Below are positions 30,843 through 40,233 of a stretch of 64,000 bases of DNA, piece by piece. Under the pieces are notes generated by a model that was not told the origin of the DNA, made no database searches, and worked only from the letters and a program-made list of their open reading frames with translations. The position numbers and the translations under genes are program-made. The stretch is taken from contig BQMJ01000029.1 of NCBI GenBank assembly GCA_025991245.1, forward strand, positions 169,995 to 233,994. Reading direction: 5' to 3'. Every line of letters begins with the position of its first letter. Within the stretch, counting starts at the first letter, position 1. Source of the DNA: Galdieria partita (Eukaryota; Rhodophyta; Bangiophyceae; Galdieriales; Galdieriaceae).

Positions 30843-31634
30843 ATGCAGACAATGAAAGCTGACAAAACCCAAGTTCCTCTTACGGACAAGTCGATTCCAC
30901 AAATGGACGACAGGTTGGCTAGAACTATCTTTGTGGGAAACGTTCCTTTACAAAGCAAACGTGAGAAACTTGTCAAGTTTTTCAAAAGTTGTGGGCCTGT
31001 TGAAAGTGTAAGGTTTCGTTCCATTCCGGTGAAAAATGTCAAACTCCCAAAGAAAGCAGCAGTTCTTTCCGGCGAGAGGCTACCTGAAAGGGATTCAATG
31101 AATGCATATGTTGTGTTTAAACACAAAGATTCTGTTGAAGTTGCCTTATCAATGAATGGAAGTTTGTTTCAAAACAAGCACTTGAAAATTGATAGAGGTG
31201 AACGTTCTACTGTTTCAGTTGGCTATTGTATTTTTGTTGGAAATCTTCCTTTTGATGTCGAAGACGAGCAAGTATATGAAGTCTTCTCCAAAATAGGCTC
31301 TATCAAATATGTTCGAATTATCAGAGACAAAAGTACTGGCTTCGGAAAGGGTTTTGGTTACGTATGTTTTAACGAATCGATTGCCGTTATTGCTGCAGTA
31401 CGAATGAATGGTTCTATACAAGTGAAAGGAAGAGTCGTTAGAATTTTTCGTTGTAAAAACTCTGAAAAGTTGAAAAGGCAAACTACCCAAAAGTCTATCC
31501 CAGCAAGTAGACAACAAGCAAGGAAAAAGAAGAAACGAGGGAAGAAAGGATTGGACCTTTCCATAACGAAAGCTAAGAACAGAGTACGAAATAAGAAGAA
31601 TAAGATGATCAAGAAAGAGAAAAGGCGTAAATGA
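30843..31634 (+). CDS. RBM34: Two-RRM nucleolar protein, RBM34/Nop12 type
   Basis: This intronless 263-residue protein has two RNA recognition motifs: RRM1 with RTIFVGNVPL and NAYVVFKHKDSV (about 27-115), and RRM2 with YCIFVGNLPF and GFGKGFGYVCF (about 126-205). A highly basic C-terminal tail rich in Lys/Arg follows (QQARKKKKRGKKG onward), typical of nucleolar proteins. The insertion between RNP2 and RNP1 of RRM1 (KLPKKAAVLSGERLPERDSM) is characteristic of RBM34/Nop12, which act in 60S subunit (25S rRNA) maturation. Divergent from CHLP. Confidence 0.85.
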   Translation: MQTMKADKTQVPLTDKSIPQMDDRLARTIFVGNVPLQSKREKLVKFFKSCGPVESVRFRSIPVKNVKLPKKAAVLSGERLPERDSMNAYVVFKHKDSVEVALSMNGSLFQNKHLKIDRGERSTVSVGYCIFVGNLPFDVEDEQVYEVFSKIGSIKYVRIIRDKSTGFGKGFGYVCFNESIAVIAAVRMNGSIQVKGRVVRIFRCKNSEKLKRQTTQKSIPASRQQARKKKKRGKKGLDLSITKAKNRVRNKKNKMIKKEKRRK

Positions 31635-31725
31635 TCAGTACTCGAAAACCTCCGAGTTGGATGGGAGTTGTATCAAGCCAGTTCTTTTGTGTAATACTTG
31701 GTATATTTATCCGGTTCGAATACTG

Positions 31726-31741
31726 TTATATATATATATAT
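31726..31741. repeat. TA dinucleotide microsatellite
   Basis: A short uninterrupted TA run lies in the 3' flank of the RBM34-like gene, in the gap between convergent genes. Confidence 0.8.
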
Positions 31742-31785
31742 TCCTCAGAGTACAAATAATACAACAAGAAGTTGAGAATATTTAG

Positions 31786-32229
31786 CTAAACATAGTCAAC
31801 GACGCTATTTTCAAACCAGTCTTGAAAGGCCTCCATAGTCGTCCCTTCCGTTTCCAGTAAAGGTTGTTGGAAGTCATCCAATATAGGAACTGTCTGGCTT
31901 TCCTTGATGAGATCCACGAAAGGGTCTCTTGCAGGTTGCTGGACATCATCTTTCAACTGAGGGTTCCTTTCTTCTTCTAGACTATGGTCAAAACCTTCTT
32001 TTGGACCGAAATGGTTACAACTCGACTTGTTACTGAACTCTTCGACACGCTTCACTCTTGCTTCGAGGTTTATTGCACGTTCTTTCACTTGAGTCAAAAG
32101 CGAAAACAGGTCATCCATATTCCGCAGTTTACGCTTCCTGCCTGTATTTTTCACAGACTTTGACAAGACAGATGTGCCTTTGTTTGTCCCTGAGCAGCAA
32201 AAACTTGGATCCAAGTTTTTGGAAGACAT
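31786..32229 (-). CDS. Hypothetical protein, basic-to-acidic with short coiled coil
   Basis: I do not recognise this protein. From ATG 32229 it is 147 residues. The first 40 residues are basic and Ser/Thr-rich (TGRKRKLRNMDD gives a possible nuclear signal), then a short heptad-like helix (LFSLLTQVKERAINLEARVKRVEEF), then an acidic, proline-dotted tail ending FQDWFENSVVDYV. The frame is open upstream to about 32313 without an ATG, so a spliced 5' exon is possible. It is convergent with the RBM34-like gene and divergent from uS11 (153 bases). Codon use looks like the neighbours, supporting a real gene. Confidence 0.5.
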   Translation of the reverse strand: MSSKNLDPSFCCSGTNKGTSVLSKSVKNTGRKRKLRNMDDLFSLLTQVKERAINLEARVKRVEEFSNKSSCNHFGPKEGFDHSLEEERNPQLKDDVQQPARDPFVDLIKESQTVPILDDFQQPLLETEGTTMEAFQDWFENSVVDYV

Positions 32230-32382
32230 GAACTTTACCAATGATGATGCGAAGAGATTGTATGGATGGTTCCTTGAAACTTTGAAGAAAAGTTTCTTTT
32301 CTGATTTGGTCACTAATTGTTGAGTTATATAAATAGTAGTTTACATTCATTGGTGCTTTCTGTTCATTGATATTGATTGATA

Positions 32383-32754
32383 ATGAGTCTTTCCAACTTA
32401 TCTCTTGTAGCCAAAACAGCCATAGCTCATGTTTTAGCGACAGCGAACAACACTTTTGTCACTGTGACAACACCCAAGGGAAAAGTTATGAAAATCGTTT
32501 CGGCTGGTTTGGTTGGCTTCAAGAAATGTCGGCGTGGAACGTCGCTTGCAGGATTTACGGTTGGTTATGAAGCAGGAAAAGTTGTAAAGGATCGTGGGTA
32601 TTCCTTGATAGAAGTGCGACTCAAGGGATTTGGAATCGGGAGGGAGTCGGCTATACAAGGCTTGAATCGTGCTGGATTAAATGTAGTGGCTTTTTATGAT
32701 GTAACTCCAGTGCCTCATAACGGTAGTCGGCCACCAAAAGCTAGACGTCTCTAG
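32383..32754 (+). CDS. rps11: Organellar-type ribosomal protein uS11, probably mitochondrial
   Basis: This intronless 123-residue protein aligns over its length with bacterial/organellar S11: TAIAHVLATANNTFVTVT near the start, AGLVGFKKCRRGT, VEVR-like IEVRLKGFGIGRESAI, and the diagnostic C-terminus DVTPVPHNGSRPPKARR. uS11 sits on the 30S platform by the anticodon of E-site tRNA. It is far from the cytosolic RPS14 form. Red algal plastid genomes keep their own rps11, so I infer a mitochondrial protein moved to the nucleus. There is almost no N-terminal extension before the conserved domain, so any import signal must be very short or internal. Confidence 0.85.
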   Translation: MSLSNLSLVAKTAIAHVLATANNTFVTVTTPKGKVMKIVSAGLVGFKKCRRGTSLAGFTVGYEAGKVVKDRGYSLIEVRLKGFGIGRESAIQGLNRAGLNVVAFYDVTPVPHNGSRPPKARRL

Positions 32755-32867
32755 AAGCTATGGATTACAAGTAAAAGAGGTCAACTGCCTGTTAAAGACA
32801 AGTAAATACGTATCACGTAAGATAAGTTACTTGCCGATTGAGGCGCAATTTCTTTTCCATGGAGAAC

Positions 32868-32889
32868 ATATATATATATATATATATAT
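32868..32889. repeat. AT dinucleotide microsatellite
   Basis: An uninterrupted AT run of about 22 bases lies in the gap between uS11 and the following hypothetical gene. Confidence 0.85.
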
Positions 32890-33012
32890 TGGAAACTTTT
32901 GATAGATTCTCTTTCTGATTTTGGTCATAAAAAGCTTAAAAATGGCGCCAAAATAATTTTTTCTTAGTAAAGAAGCTGATAATGTTTTAGCCTATGCTAG
33001 AAATTTTGAACA

Positions 33013-34476
33013 ATGATTCATGACAGTGATGCCAGTACGTTAGCACCAGATTCTCCTCTAAACACATACAAAGTACGTATAACTACTTCTAGATTATAAA
33101 CCATCAGTAAGTCAACATGTAGTGTGCCAATAAGCCAAACGCTACCAATTCGCCGGAGAACATCAAGGCCCGATTAAGATTTGCACAAAACGACAAGACA
33201 AACTTTGAGCACAACTACGCCTCAAAGAAAACCAAGACATTAGCAAAATCAAAAACAAAAAAAGAGGCGCAGTCCAACCAAACAAAATGCAAGAAAACTA
33301 ACAAATCAACCACCAGTAATTATGGGAGGCGAGTATCAAAAAGTTTCATTTCTAGTAATGGCCAAGTAAAACAGTCAAACTCTTCCGAAGATTCTTGTAG
33401 AAACAAACCTTCCTGCGACAACCAATTCCAATCTGAGGTTAGAAACATACTTCTTTCTGATATACATATTTCAACACACAAAGCAGGAAATTGACAACCA
33501 GGAGAATGAATCTTTTCAACAAGTTTCAGAAAAATTTAAAATATTGCAAGAAAACTGGTCATTACGTTGGGAAATTCTATACATGAAATGGCAACGGCTT
33601 CAAAGCACTTTAGATATCCATCAACCGGAGCCAACTGATAAAATTGTTTACTCACAAGATGCACCAATTGTTGAAATATCGAACATGTGGAAGATGTTTA
33701 TGGACAACATGGCCTTGGTCAAGTTACATGATAATCAAGATGGAAGCATTGTCACATATTCTTTAGACTCCACAAGTGAATTCTGCATTGCTCAAGAACA
33801 TTGTGTCTCAACCAATCAACGGATTTCGTTCCTTCTTCATCTCCTTCATGAAGTTATTGCTCTATACAAACGACCAGAAGCGAATCTAGAATCGAACTGT
33901 TTTGAACAGAAACTCGAGCTCTTCTACCAAGTTTGGAACTCCCTAACAGAAATGCTCTGTGATATAACGCATACTCAAAGTCAATTTGCAAGCATTTGGC
34001 AAAATTTACAACAGTTCCTGGTACTTCATTCACTTATAAAGCTGCTAGTCTCATTTTCTAAACTTTTTCAGATAGGTTTATTTTCTGATATTGTTTATGG
34101 GAATATACAAGTAGCTGCTTCCGAGAAAATTTTACAAGTCTTCTTTCACACCAACATGACACAAATAACAGAAAATCTGGGTCGACAACTAAAAACAGCT
34201 ATAGTTGAGGTCATTGACAGATACAAGACGGCACTCTTGGAACAGCAATCACACCATTTATTATTGACGCGATATACAGACCTGGCGTTGTTACTTGAAC
34301 GTTTGCCTTGTTGCGTATGGGACCAACAAAACGAAACAGCTTTGGAGCAAATTGCTACTACTTTGACTTTTCGTTTTCCTTTTATTGCAACTCTCCTTTT
34401 TGCAGTCTCCCTTCATCACAAATACAAGTCTGCTGCATCTGCTGCTCCGTTAAGTTCTCAATCTCAAACGTCATAA
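33013..34476 (+). CDS. Hypothetical protein with basic N-terminus and helical C-terminal domain
   Basis: I do not recognise this protein. Three exons, 33013-33072, 33123-33437 and 33487-34476, with good splice sites (GTACGT/CATGTAG, GTTAGA/AAGCAG) and matching phases, give 454 residues. The first 130 residues are strongly basic and polar (Lys, Asn, Ser, Thr; KSKTKKEAQSNQTKCKKTNK) and probably disordered and nuclear. The rest (about 140-440) is predicted largely alpha-helical from the Leu/Gln pattern (NLQQFLVLHSLIKLLVSFSK and ITENLGRQLKTAIVEVIDRY). Overall shape recalls spindle, kinetochore or augmin subunits, but no signature supports a specific name. Convergent with ZNHIT3, 114 bases between stops. 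Confidence 0.65.
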
Positions 34477-34590
34477 ACTAAACTTGATCGTCGTCTATAT
34501 TGAAGAATGAAAAAACTACACGTTCAAACTGCATAAATTTCTCGTGGCTTCTAGCCAGAACAAGTTTTTCTAACGGATTCTACTGATCAT

Positions 34591-35124
34591 TCAGTACAAA
34601 GACATAAAAAACGATAGCCACCATACTGTTGCCTCAGCAATTCTTTGAAGCTCTTGACGAAAGTTTTTGTCTTGAAGAAATTCCTGTATACTGGTCGACT
34701 GTGCTTTGGAAGAGTAAAGAGAACTAGCACAAACAGACTTTCATATCTTACCGAGTTGAAGAAACTGCTTCTCAAGTTCCGCGTCTACTTCCCAATTTGC
34801 CGTTTGGCAACTTTCACTAGTAGTCAACAAAGGAAAAGAGGAACTATTTCTTTCTGTATTAGAATTATTCAACTTTGAAGTTGTGTTGTGTTCGCACTGT
34901 GGAAGCTGCCGAAAACATACAACGCTGCAACTTGTAGAACAAATAAGATCCAGTCTGTTGAGATGTTAACCTACTTACTATGGAATTCCTGTTTTTGGCG
35001 CTTTGTACCTTGCAGGTTCTTTACAAACAGCGCAACACGCATTTGAAACTGTCATGCTTTGTATGTTATCCTTCAATCCTACACTAATTTTGGAGCTGCC
35101 TGTGTTGCTAAAGTTGCTATTCAT
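34591..35124 (-). CDS. ZNHIT3: HIT-type zinc finger protein ZNHIT3 (Hit1)
   Basis: Three short exons, 35124-34979, 34930-34752 and 34703-34591, join in phases 2 and 1 to give 145 residues, close to human ZNHIT3 (155). The zf-HIT domain is split by the first intron: CCAVCKEPARYKAPKTGIPY joins CSVVCFRQLPQCEH, keeping the C-x2-C, YCS-x2-C and final C-H ligands (the middle CxxC pair is partly lost: APKT instead of CPxC). A poorly conserved linker and the C-terminal helical part (STSIQEFLQDKNFRQELQRI) follow, comparable to the NUFIP1-binding tail. ZNHIT3/Hit1 stabilises Rsa1/NUFIP during box C/D snoRNP assembly. Splice donors are GTAAGT and GTAAGA. Because every exon is short, this gene is easily missed. 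Confidence 0.82.
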
Positions 35125-36277
35125 TTTGCCCCACAGTCAATAGTTGAATGCAAATCGAACGTGTTTTCTGAATACAGACTAGAACTTGTCCTAATTGAAA
35201 GAAATTTCAACGTATAACAGCACTAGAAGAAATGGAGAATGCTCTTCTCTCAAGGAGATCGCTTGACTATTTTCATGCTTCGAGTCCTGTTATGTTGGGG
35301 TTGTCCATTGTTTGCATAATTTAATCTAACAGTTCTTGAATGAGTCTATGTATTTTCCTGCACTTGAGATTATTTTAATGAATGCATACAGAAGCAGACC
35401 AAAGTGTCTACAACACATGTTTTGTATTCGTCACAAGGAAACGACACAAACATCATATCACTTTCGATAGATAACAGCTGTCTAATATTATCTTCATCTA
35501 ACCATTTATGGTGACCATAAGCAGCTTCTTAGTTTGCTATTTAAGACAAGAGGAAGCTTTTCAAATGGCCTGTTGAATAACTAGGTATTATTATATAAGA
35601 AAATTTCTCACAAAGATACAACCAACATACTGAATATATATTTGCAATCCAACTCTTAGACTTTGCAGGGAAACCTCGTTTCCCCTTATGAAACACGTTC
35701 TTTATATTCCTTAATAAATTGCAAACCAAATCTACCAAGTTATTTTCATGTTGAAAATGCCGCTTTGTCCATCTCAATAGTTCGTTTATCAACCATCATG
35801 TCTTAAAAAATCATAAAGAGCACTAGTATCAAACCCAAACTAGTGTCTAAGTTGAGACGTTCTAAGATGCATGACACGTCAGATGGAATTCGGAGGGAAA
35901 CCCAAGTAAATTTGTGTCGCCTGCCCCCTGGCGACACTCTCCATGTGGATTGGCACGAAATTTCTATTACCAAATTGCTTGTGTGGCGGACTTCTCCAGC
36001 TTGTGTCTACTCGTTGAAACTTGTGGTGAAAAAACACCAACTGGTTAAAATAGACTAGTAACAAGCTTCACAGTATTTTTTATCTATCTAGGGGTCAGGA
36101 AGTTGGATTCAAGTGAGTGTTATTTAGTTCGAGTTGTCAGCAATATTAGAGGTATTGTCAGTAGTTTGAGTTTCTTAAGTGTTTTGGTTTGGGTGCACCC
36201 GTACTCTTTATCAACAAAAAGGTCTGAAGGTGTTTTATTCGCGAAGTTTGTTTGGTCGTGATAAGAGGGTTTCTTCG
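35125..36277. other. Intergenic region between divergent ZNHIT3 and bZIP genes
   Basis: About 1.15 kb holding the two promoters. No tRNA or conserved exon is visible. The best open frame is an ATG frame of 63 residues at 35867-36058 on the + strand (MHDTSDGIRRETQVN to HQLVKID), which could be an upstream ORF or a 5' exon of the bZIP gene, but it has no recognised family. A minus-strand frame at 35541-35792 lacks a convincing start. Confidence 0.4.
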
Positions 36278-37189
36278 ATGGTAGAACCAATTTATTCCTC
36301 GGAAGAAAGGCAAGTTGCGCCGAATCCTATGGAACCACCTGTAGTTTCAGTAACTGGCGATGAACAACAAGCACTACTTAGCCTCTTGAGTACAACGACA
36401 GCCATAAGTGACTCTCAGATTAGGGGTTCCAACAATGAAACTCAGCCCAAGACTTACATATCGCGTGATGTGTTTTCTGTACCTTCGAGCCTACATACTC
36501 ACAATGTTTCGTCTGAAGCTGTATCAGGTTCTACTGGAATTGCTTCTCTAGGCTCCGATAGATTGGTTTATGATACAAAGGAATCGACAGGATGGTATTC
36601 TTCAAATCATGTTCCTCTGACTACGATTAACGGTCACGAAAACGGCAAAATATCCCATTTTGAGTCATCATCTCAAGTTCCTACCCATGTTATGTCTGCA
36701 CCTGCACGTATTCCTTTGAATGAGGAGCCATACTATAGAAAGATTGATCCGCTGCTTTCTACTAGTAGTGAATTTAGCACAGTATGGAAACGTGGAAGAA
36801 AACAAAAGTATGCTCATTTAAGTGCAGATGAAAGGAAAGCTATTCGAGCTGCACAAAATCGTGAAGCTACTCGTCGTTCGAGAGAACGTTCACGAGTTCG
36901 TTATGAAATGATGGTAGAAGAACTCAATCGACTGCGCAAGGAAAATGCAGAACTTTGGAGAACAAGGGAAATTATCATAGCATTATTAAAGCAGCACAAA
37001 ATCAATATTCCTGACTCATTGATTAAGGTTGTTCGGACTAATAGTAACTTGACATCTACTGAAGATTTTGATGACATATCATCCTGCGGTGACTTTTGTA
37101 AAACTTCTCTGGGGGGTTCATATTCGTTTGATGAGTTGCCTTGTCGAGAAATTCCTAGTCGTGCGACAGTTCTGCAACCTCATATGTAA
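36278..37189 (+). CDS. bZIP transcription factor
   Basis: This intronless frame from ATG 36278 gives 303 residues. The bZIP domain lies near residues 175-225: RKAIRAAQNREATRRSRERS with the invariant N-x7-R (NREATRRSR), then a leucine zipper from YEMMVEELNRLRKENAEL. KRGRKQK just upstream is a likely nuclear signal. The N-terminal half is Ser/Thr-rich with no clear domain. bZIP proteins bind DNA as dimers. A second bZIP gene follows in tandem. The frame is open upstream to 36179 but without an ATG. Confidence 0.88.
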   Translation: MVEPIYSSEERQVAPNPMEPPVVSVTGDEQQALLSLLSTTTAISDSQIRGSNNETQPKTYISRDVFSVPSSLHTHNVSSEAVSGSTGIASLGSDRLVYDTKESTGWYSSNHVPLTTINGHENGKISHFESSSQVPTHVMSAPARIPLNEEPYYRKIDPLLSTSSEFSTVWKRGRKQKYAHLSADERKAIRAAQNREATRRSRERSRVRYEMMVEELNRLRKENAELWRTREIIIALLKQHKINIPDSLIKVVRTNSNLTSTEDFDDISSCGDFCKTSLGGSYSFDELPCREIPSRATVLQPHM

Positions 37190-37761
37190 AGCTTGTTGGC
37201 CAGAGTTTGATTTATCGTATTTTCGGTTCCTCTTGAGTGAACAACCTCTGTTGAGTAAGGCCTAGAAATGTAATTGAGTTAAATGCAAGTAACAAGTGAC
37301 ATATAATCTTCTCATTTGGCTTGTTTTATTTTGGTTTTAGAGTTAGTCTGAATTGCTGATAGATAAAAGTCAATAGCAAATTGATTACATGAGCGAATCA
37401 TTGACGATGTGTCGCTTCACTTTTCCCAAAATTCAACGCAATCACGAAGCTATTTTTCCAGACAGAGCTTCGGAAGCGAACCGACTTGTACTTGTCCTTT
37501 TTATATTGTTTTCATTCATGAACGCGTGTTCCTAGCAGAATATCGACTAGAATAATTGTGATTTCTTCACTGAAAAACAACTTCTTGTTGGCTTCAAGTG
37601 TTTATTTAGCGTTGGCAACAAGTCTGCAGACGAAAACTACAACTAGCGTAAAGACTCACTTGGTACAATTGAACTCTCATGCGCTTCTTCTTTGCAACAA
37701 GTTGTGCTACCTTGAAATATAACTTTTTCATACCGAAACGTATATTATTGAAGCAAACGTT
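37190..37761. other. Intergenic region between the two bZIP genes
   Basis: About 570 bases holding the 3' flank of one bZIP gene and the promoter of the next. I see no gene or RNA in it. Confidence 0.5.
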
Positions 37762-38823
37762 ATGGAAAACCCAACACGGAAAGAAGAAGAAGCGCAACAA
37801 CCTCCAACAAGCTCTTCAGAGCAAGAAAAACTGGAACAAGAAAAGCTGCCCAGCTTCCGTAATCTTATGGCTGAAATTCATGGAGCTTTGGCGTCTTCAA
37901 CAACACAAGAAACCCCTAGTTCAGCCGTGGCTCAAAGAGGAGAGATACGAAAGCGACCGAGAGTTGAAGCGCCTTTATATGTGCATATAGAGAGTCAAAT
38001 ACCTTATGAAATATCTCCAGTTTCACCTTTTCCTGGTTTGCGAACTGCTGAATATCCGTTACAAGGAATTGAGCAGGTTAGAGCTGGGGAAACAACTCAC
38101 TCTGAAACTCGAAAACATCATGTTGAAGAGGGATCCGCTGTGCAACAAGAATTTAGTGCGCTGGAACATACACAAACTGCAAAAGAGGCTAGAAAGCACC
38201 GTAGACAAATCCTCCTCGTCAAATCGAAGAGTGTACGAACAGCTGGAGCTGGGAGAGTACAAAAAGTGCAACCAACCTTTGTCTCACCAGAACAAACAAG
38301 TCCTATGATACTCACTGAAGAAGGATCCATTCATACAACTGTAGTGCCATCGGAAACATCAACTTCACCAGAAACTGAAGGAATAGGTGAATACGAGACT
38401 AGCCCACAAGCGACTATAAAACCGATGGAACCGGAAGAACGCGAAGAAAAGAAAAGTACTGAAAGTATGAAAGAAAGTGAGGCAGGACCCTCTTCAGTTC
38501 CTTATCATAAACGAGGACGTGGAAGAAAGCGAGAGCATCCCGAGTGGACAGAAGAACAACGACAAGCTCAACGCATTATGAAGAATCGTGAGGTATGACC
38601 ATCGCATTATGAGTTTGGACAGACATTTTATTGATTGATTGTATAGGCCGCAGAACGAGCTCGTCAGAAGAGAAAGGAAAGAGAAGAAAGTCTATTGAGA
38701 GAACTTACAAGTGCAATAGAGAGAAATCGTGTACTTGAAGAAGAAATTCAAAGATTGCGTACTCTTCTGAAAGAAGTTTTGCCTACTTCAAGTAGTAAAA
38801 ATTCACAAGAACGAAGCAAGTAA
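37762..38823 (+). CDS. bZIP transcription factor, intron inside the basic region
   Basis: Two exons, 37762-38592 and 38647-38823, give 335 residues. The basic region is restored only by splicing: RQAQRIMKNRE joins AAERARQKRK, giving N-x7-R (NREAAERAR), followed by a zipper (LLRELTSAIERNRVLEEEIQ). The short 54 nt intron has GTATGA and TTGTATAG ends. KRGRGRKREHPEWTEEQ precedes the basic region, parallel to KRGRKQKYAHLSADE in the upstream bZIP, so the two may be old tandem duplicates. The N-terminal 250 residues are Glu/Ser/Thr/Pro-rich and include a short hydrophobic motif FRNLMAEIHGAL. Confidence 0.88.
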
Positions 38824-39063
38824 CACTATGTAGCTGACTGGATTATTTATCTTCAAGAAGCTAAACCACGATGTATAGATTTTACCAAAAAACTTGTACA
38901 CTTTACTATTTTATAGGCTGTCTTGGTTTCCTAGTAACGATTTGCCTGTTGTAAACCTTGAGAATTAACTGAGAATTGATACAAATAGACCAGCCATCTG
39001 TAAAGTCTTGCAATATTTCTTAGTATGCCTTTCAATACTTTGACATAACTGTGCTTGTAAGGT

Positions 39064-39079
39064 TCCTGTTCGAACAGGA
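39064..39079. other. 16-base perfect palindrome downstream of LSM8
   Basis: TCCTGTTCGAACAGGA reads the same on both strands and sits 20 bases past the LSM8 stop codon, in the gap between the bZIP gene and LSM8. It could be a protein-binding site, an RNA hairpin in the 3' end of either transcript, or chance. Confidence 0.5.
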
Positions 39080-39098
39080 TTGCTCCTCAAAAGAACAC

Positions 39099-39533
39099 TC
39101 AGTGTACTACAGGACGAAGTGGAGCAGCCTAATATTCTGATAGTTAAAAGTCAACTGTCTTTGACTATCTACATACCTGAATTTGTTGAAAGTCAGTCTC
39201 AGATTCTTTCTCTGCATCGAGTTCACCTAGGATAGCACTACAGAAACGTAAGAAAAAGAATCGTTCCCACGTGGCGATTCTACATACATATCATCACCTC
39301 TTAATACATAAAGTCCCACCGCCACCTCCTGCATAGCAACATCTGTTCCAAATATTCGTTCAACGGTGCTTTCTAATATCACGTTGCAGGATTGATCAAA
39401 ACCTTTCAAAGTTCCCTACAACTCTTCAAACCTAACCTCTATGAAACACCAGAAAGTAACTCACTATCAATATTCTTCCATCATTGGTTACTACCGAAAC
39501 GGTTTTGTCCACATAGGACGACAAGAGTGACAT
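39099..39533 (-). CDS. LSM8: U6 snRNA-associated protein LSm8
   Basis: Four tiny exons, 39533-39465, 39415-39271, 39226-39177 and 39128-39099, join in phase to give 97 residues, the normal LSm8 size. Exon 1 encodes MSLLSSYVDKTVSVVTNDGR (Sm1 fold start), exon 2 GTLKGFDQSCNVILE with VGLYVLRGDD (Sm2 motif), and exon 4 ends in AAPLRPVVH, closely matching the plant LSm8 C-terminus. LSm8 defines the nuclear LSm2-8 ring that binds the U6 snRNA 3' end. Introns are about 43-49 nt. It is divergent from FAM32A, 239 bases between ATGs. Confidence 0.88.
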
Positions 39534-39772
39534 ACCTTTCTTCACCAATTCGAAATTTGTTTTCCGAACATTGAATGGACAGTGAAGTGTTGGAATGAGG
39601 ATGAGATATTGTTTGTCAAATATGAAGAGAGAATGAAGCCACAGGGCTTCATCTGTTTTGTTTTAACATATTATCTATCTCTTGAAATTCCGGTATGCTT
39701 ATATTTCAACCATTTTCATTGTTCCAACTAGAAATCAAAATTTTTCCAATTTCAGTGTTCTAAAGTTGCAAG

Positions 39773-40172
39773 ATGGGAGGCTATGAAAATGTTCAACGTG
39801 GAGCTCTAAAGCTGAAAAGATGTATTTCCAAAACAAAGAGGTATCGACTCCAAATATTTTTGAGAGTTAACATTTTGAAGAATTCTCTTCTTTAGGAAGA
39901 AAGATAAAGTGAACAAGGAAGCCACATCGAATGTGAAAACTTCTGAAGAAAGGACTGAAGCAGAGAAAAGGTTCGAAGAAAAGAAAAGACAGCGTGATGA
40001 AGACAAGTTGAAAAGGGAAGCGCAAATGTCTTATCGTTCAAAAGTAGAGGCAAGTGTTCTTCTTGTTTCGTTTCTCTAACTATTGGTTCAAAGTTGTTTG
40101 TAGAAGTTTAACGAACAACTGATGAAGGAACCGGAACACTTTGATGTTCCAAAGGTATGCCCAACAAAGTAA
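39773..40172 (+). CDS. FAM32A: FAM32A family spliceosomal protein
   Basis: Three exons, 39773-39840, 39896-40049 and 40104-40172, give 96 residues. The start MGGYENVQRGALKLKR and the end KVEKFNEQLMKEPEHFDVPK followed by VCPTK match human FAM32A (112 residues: YEQVQKGPLKLKG, and a C-terminus ending PKVSWTK). The middle is highly charged. In humans FAM32A inserts its C-terminus into the spliceosome active site and promotes 3' splice-site exon ligation. The second intron has a GC-AG boundary (GAG|GCAAGT...TTTGTAG). Convergent with CPN20, 61 bases between stops. Confidence 0.85.
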
Positions 40173-40233
40173 GAAAGCGTGTAAACGTTGTTGAAGAAGG
40201 AGACTTGAGAAGTAAGAACGTGAAGGCTTTATA

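Noticed and set aside
35541-35792. 83-residue minus-strand frame near the ZNHIT3/bZIP gap
   Set aside because: No ATG at the start and no recognised domain.
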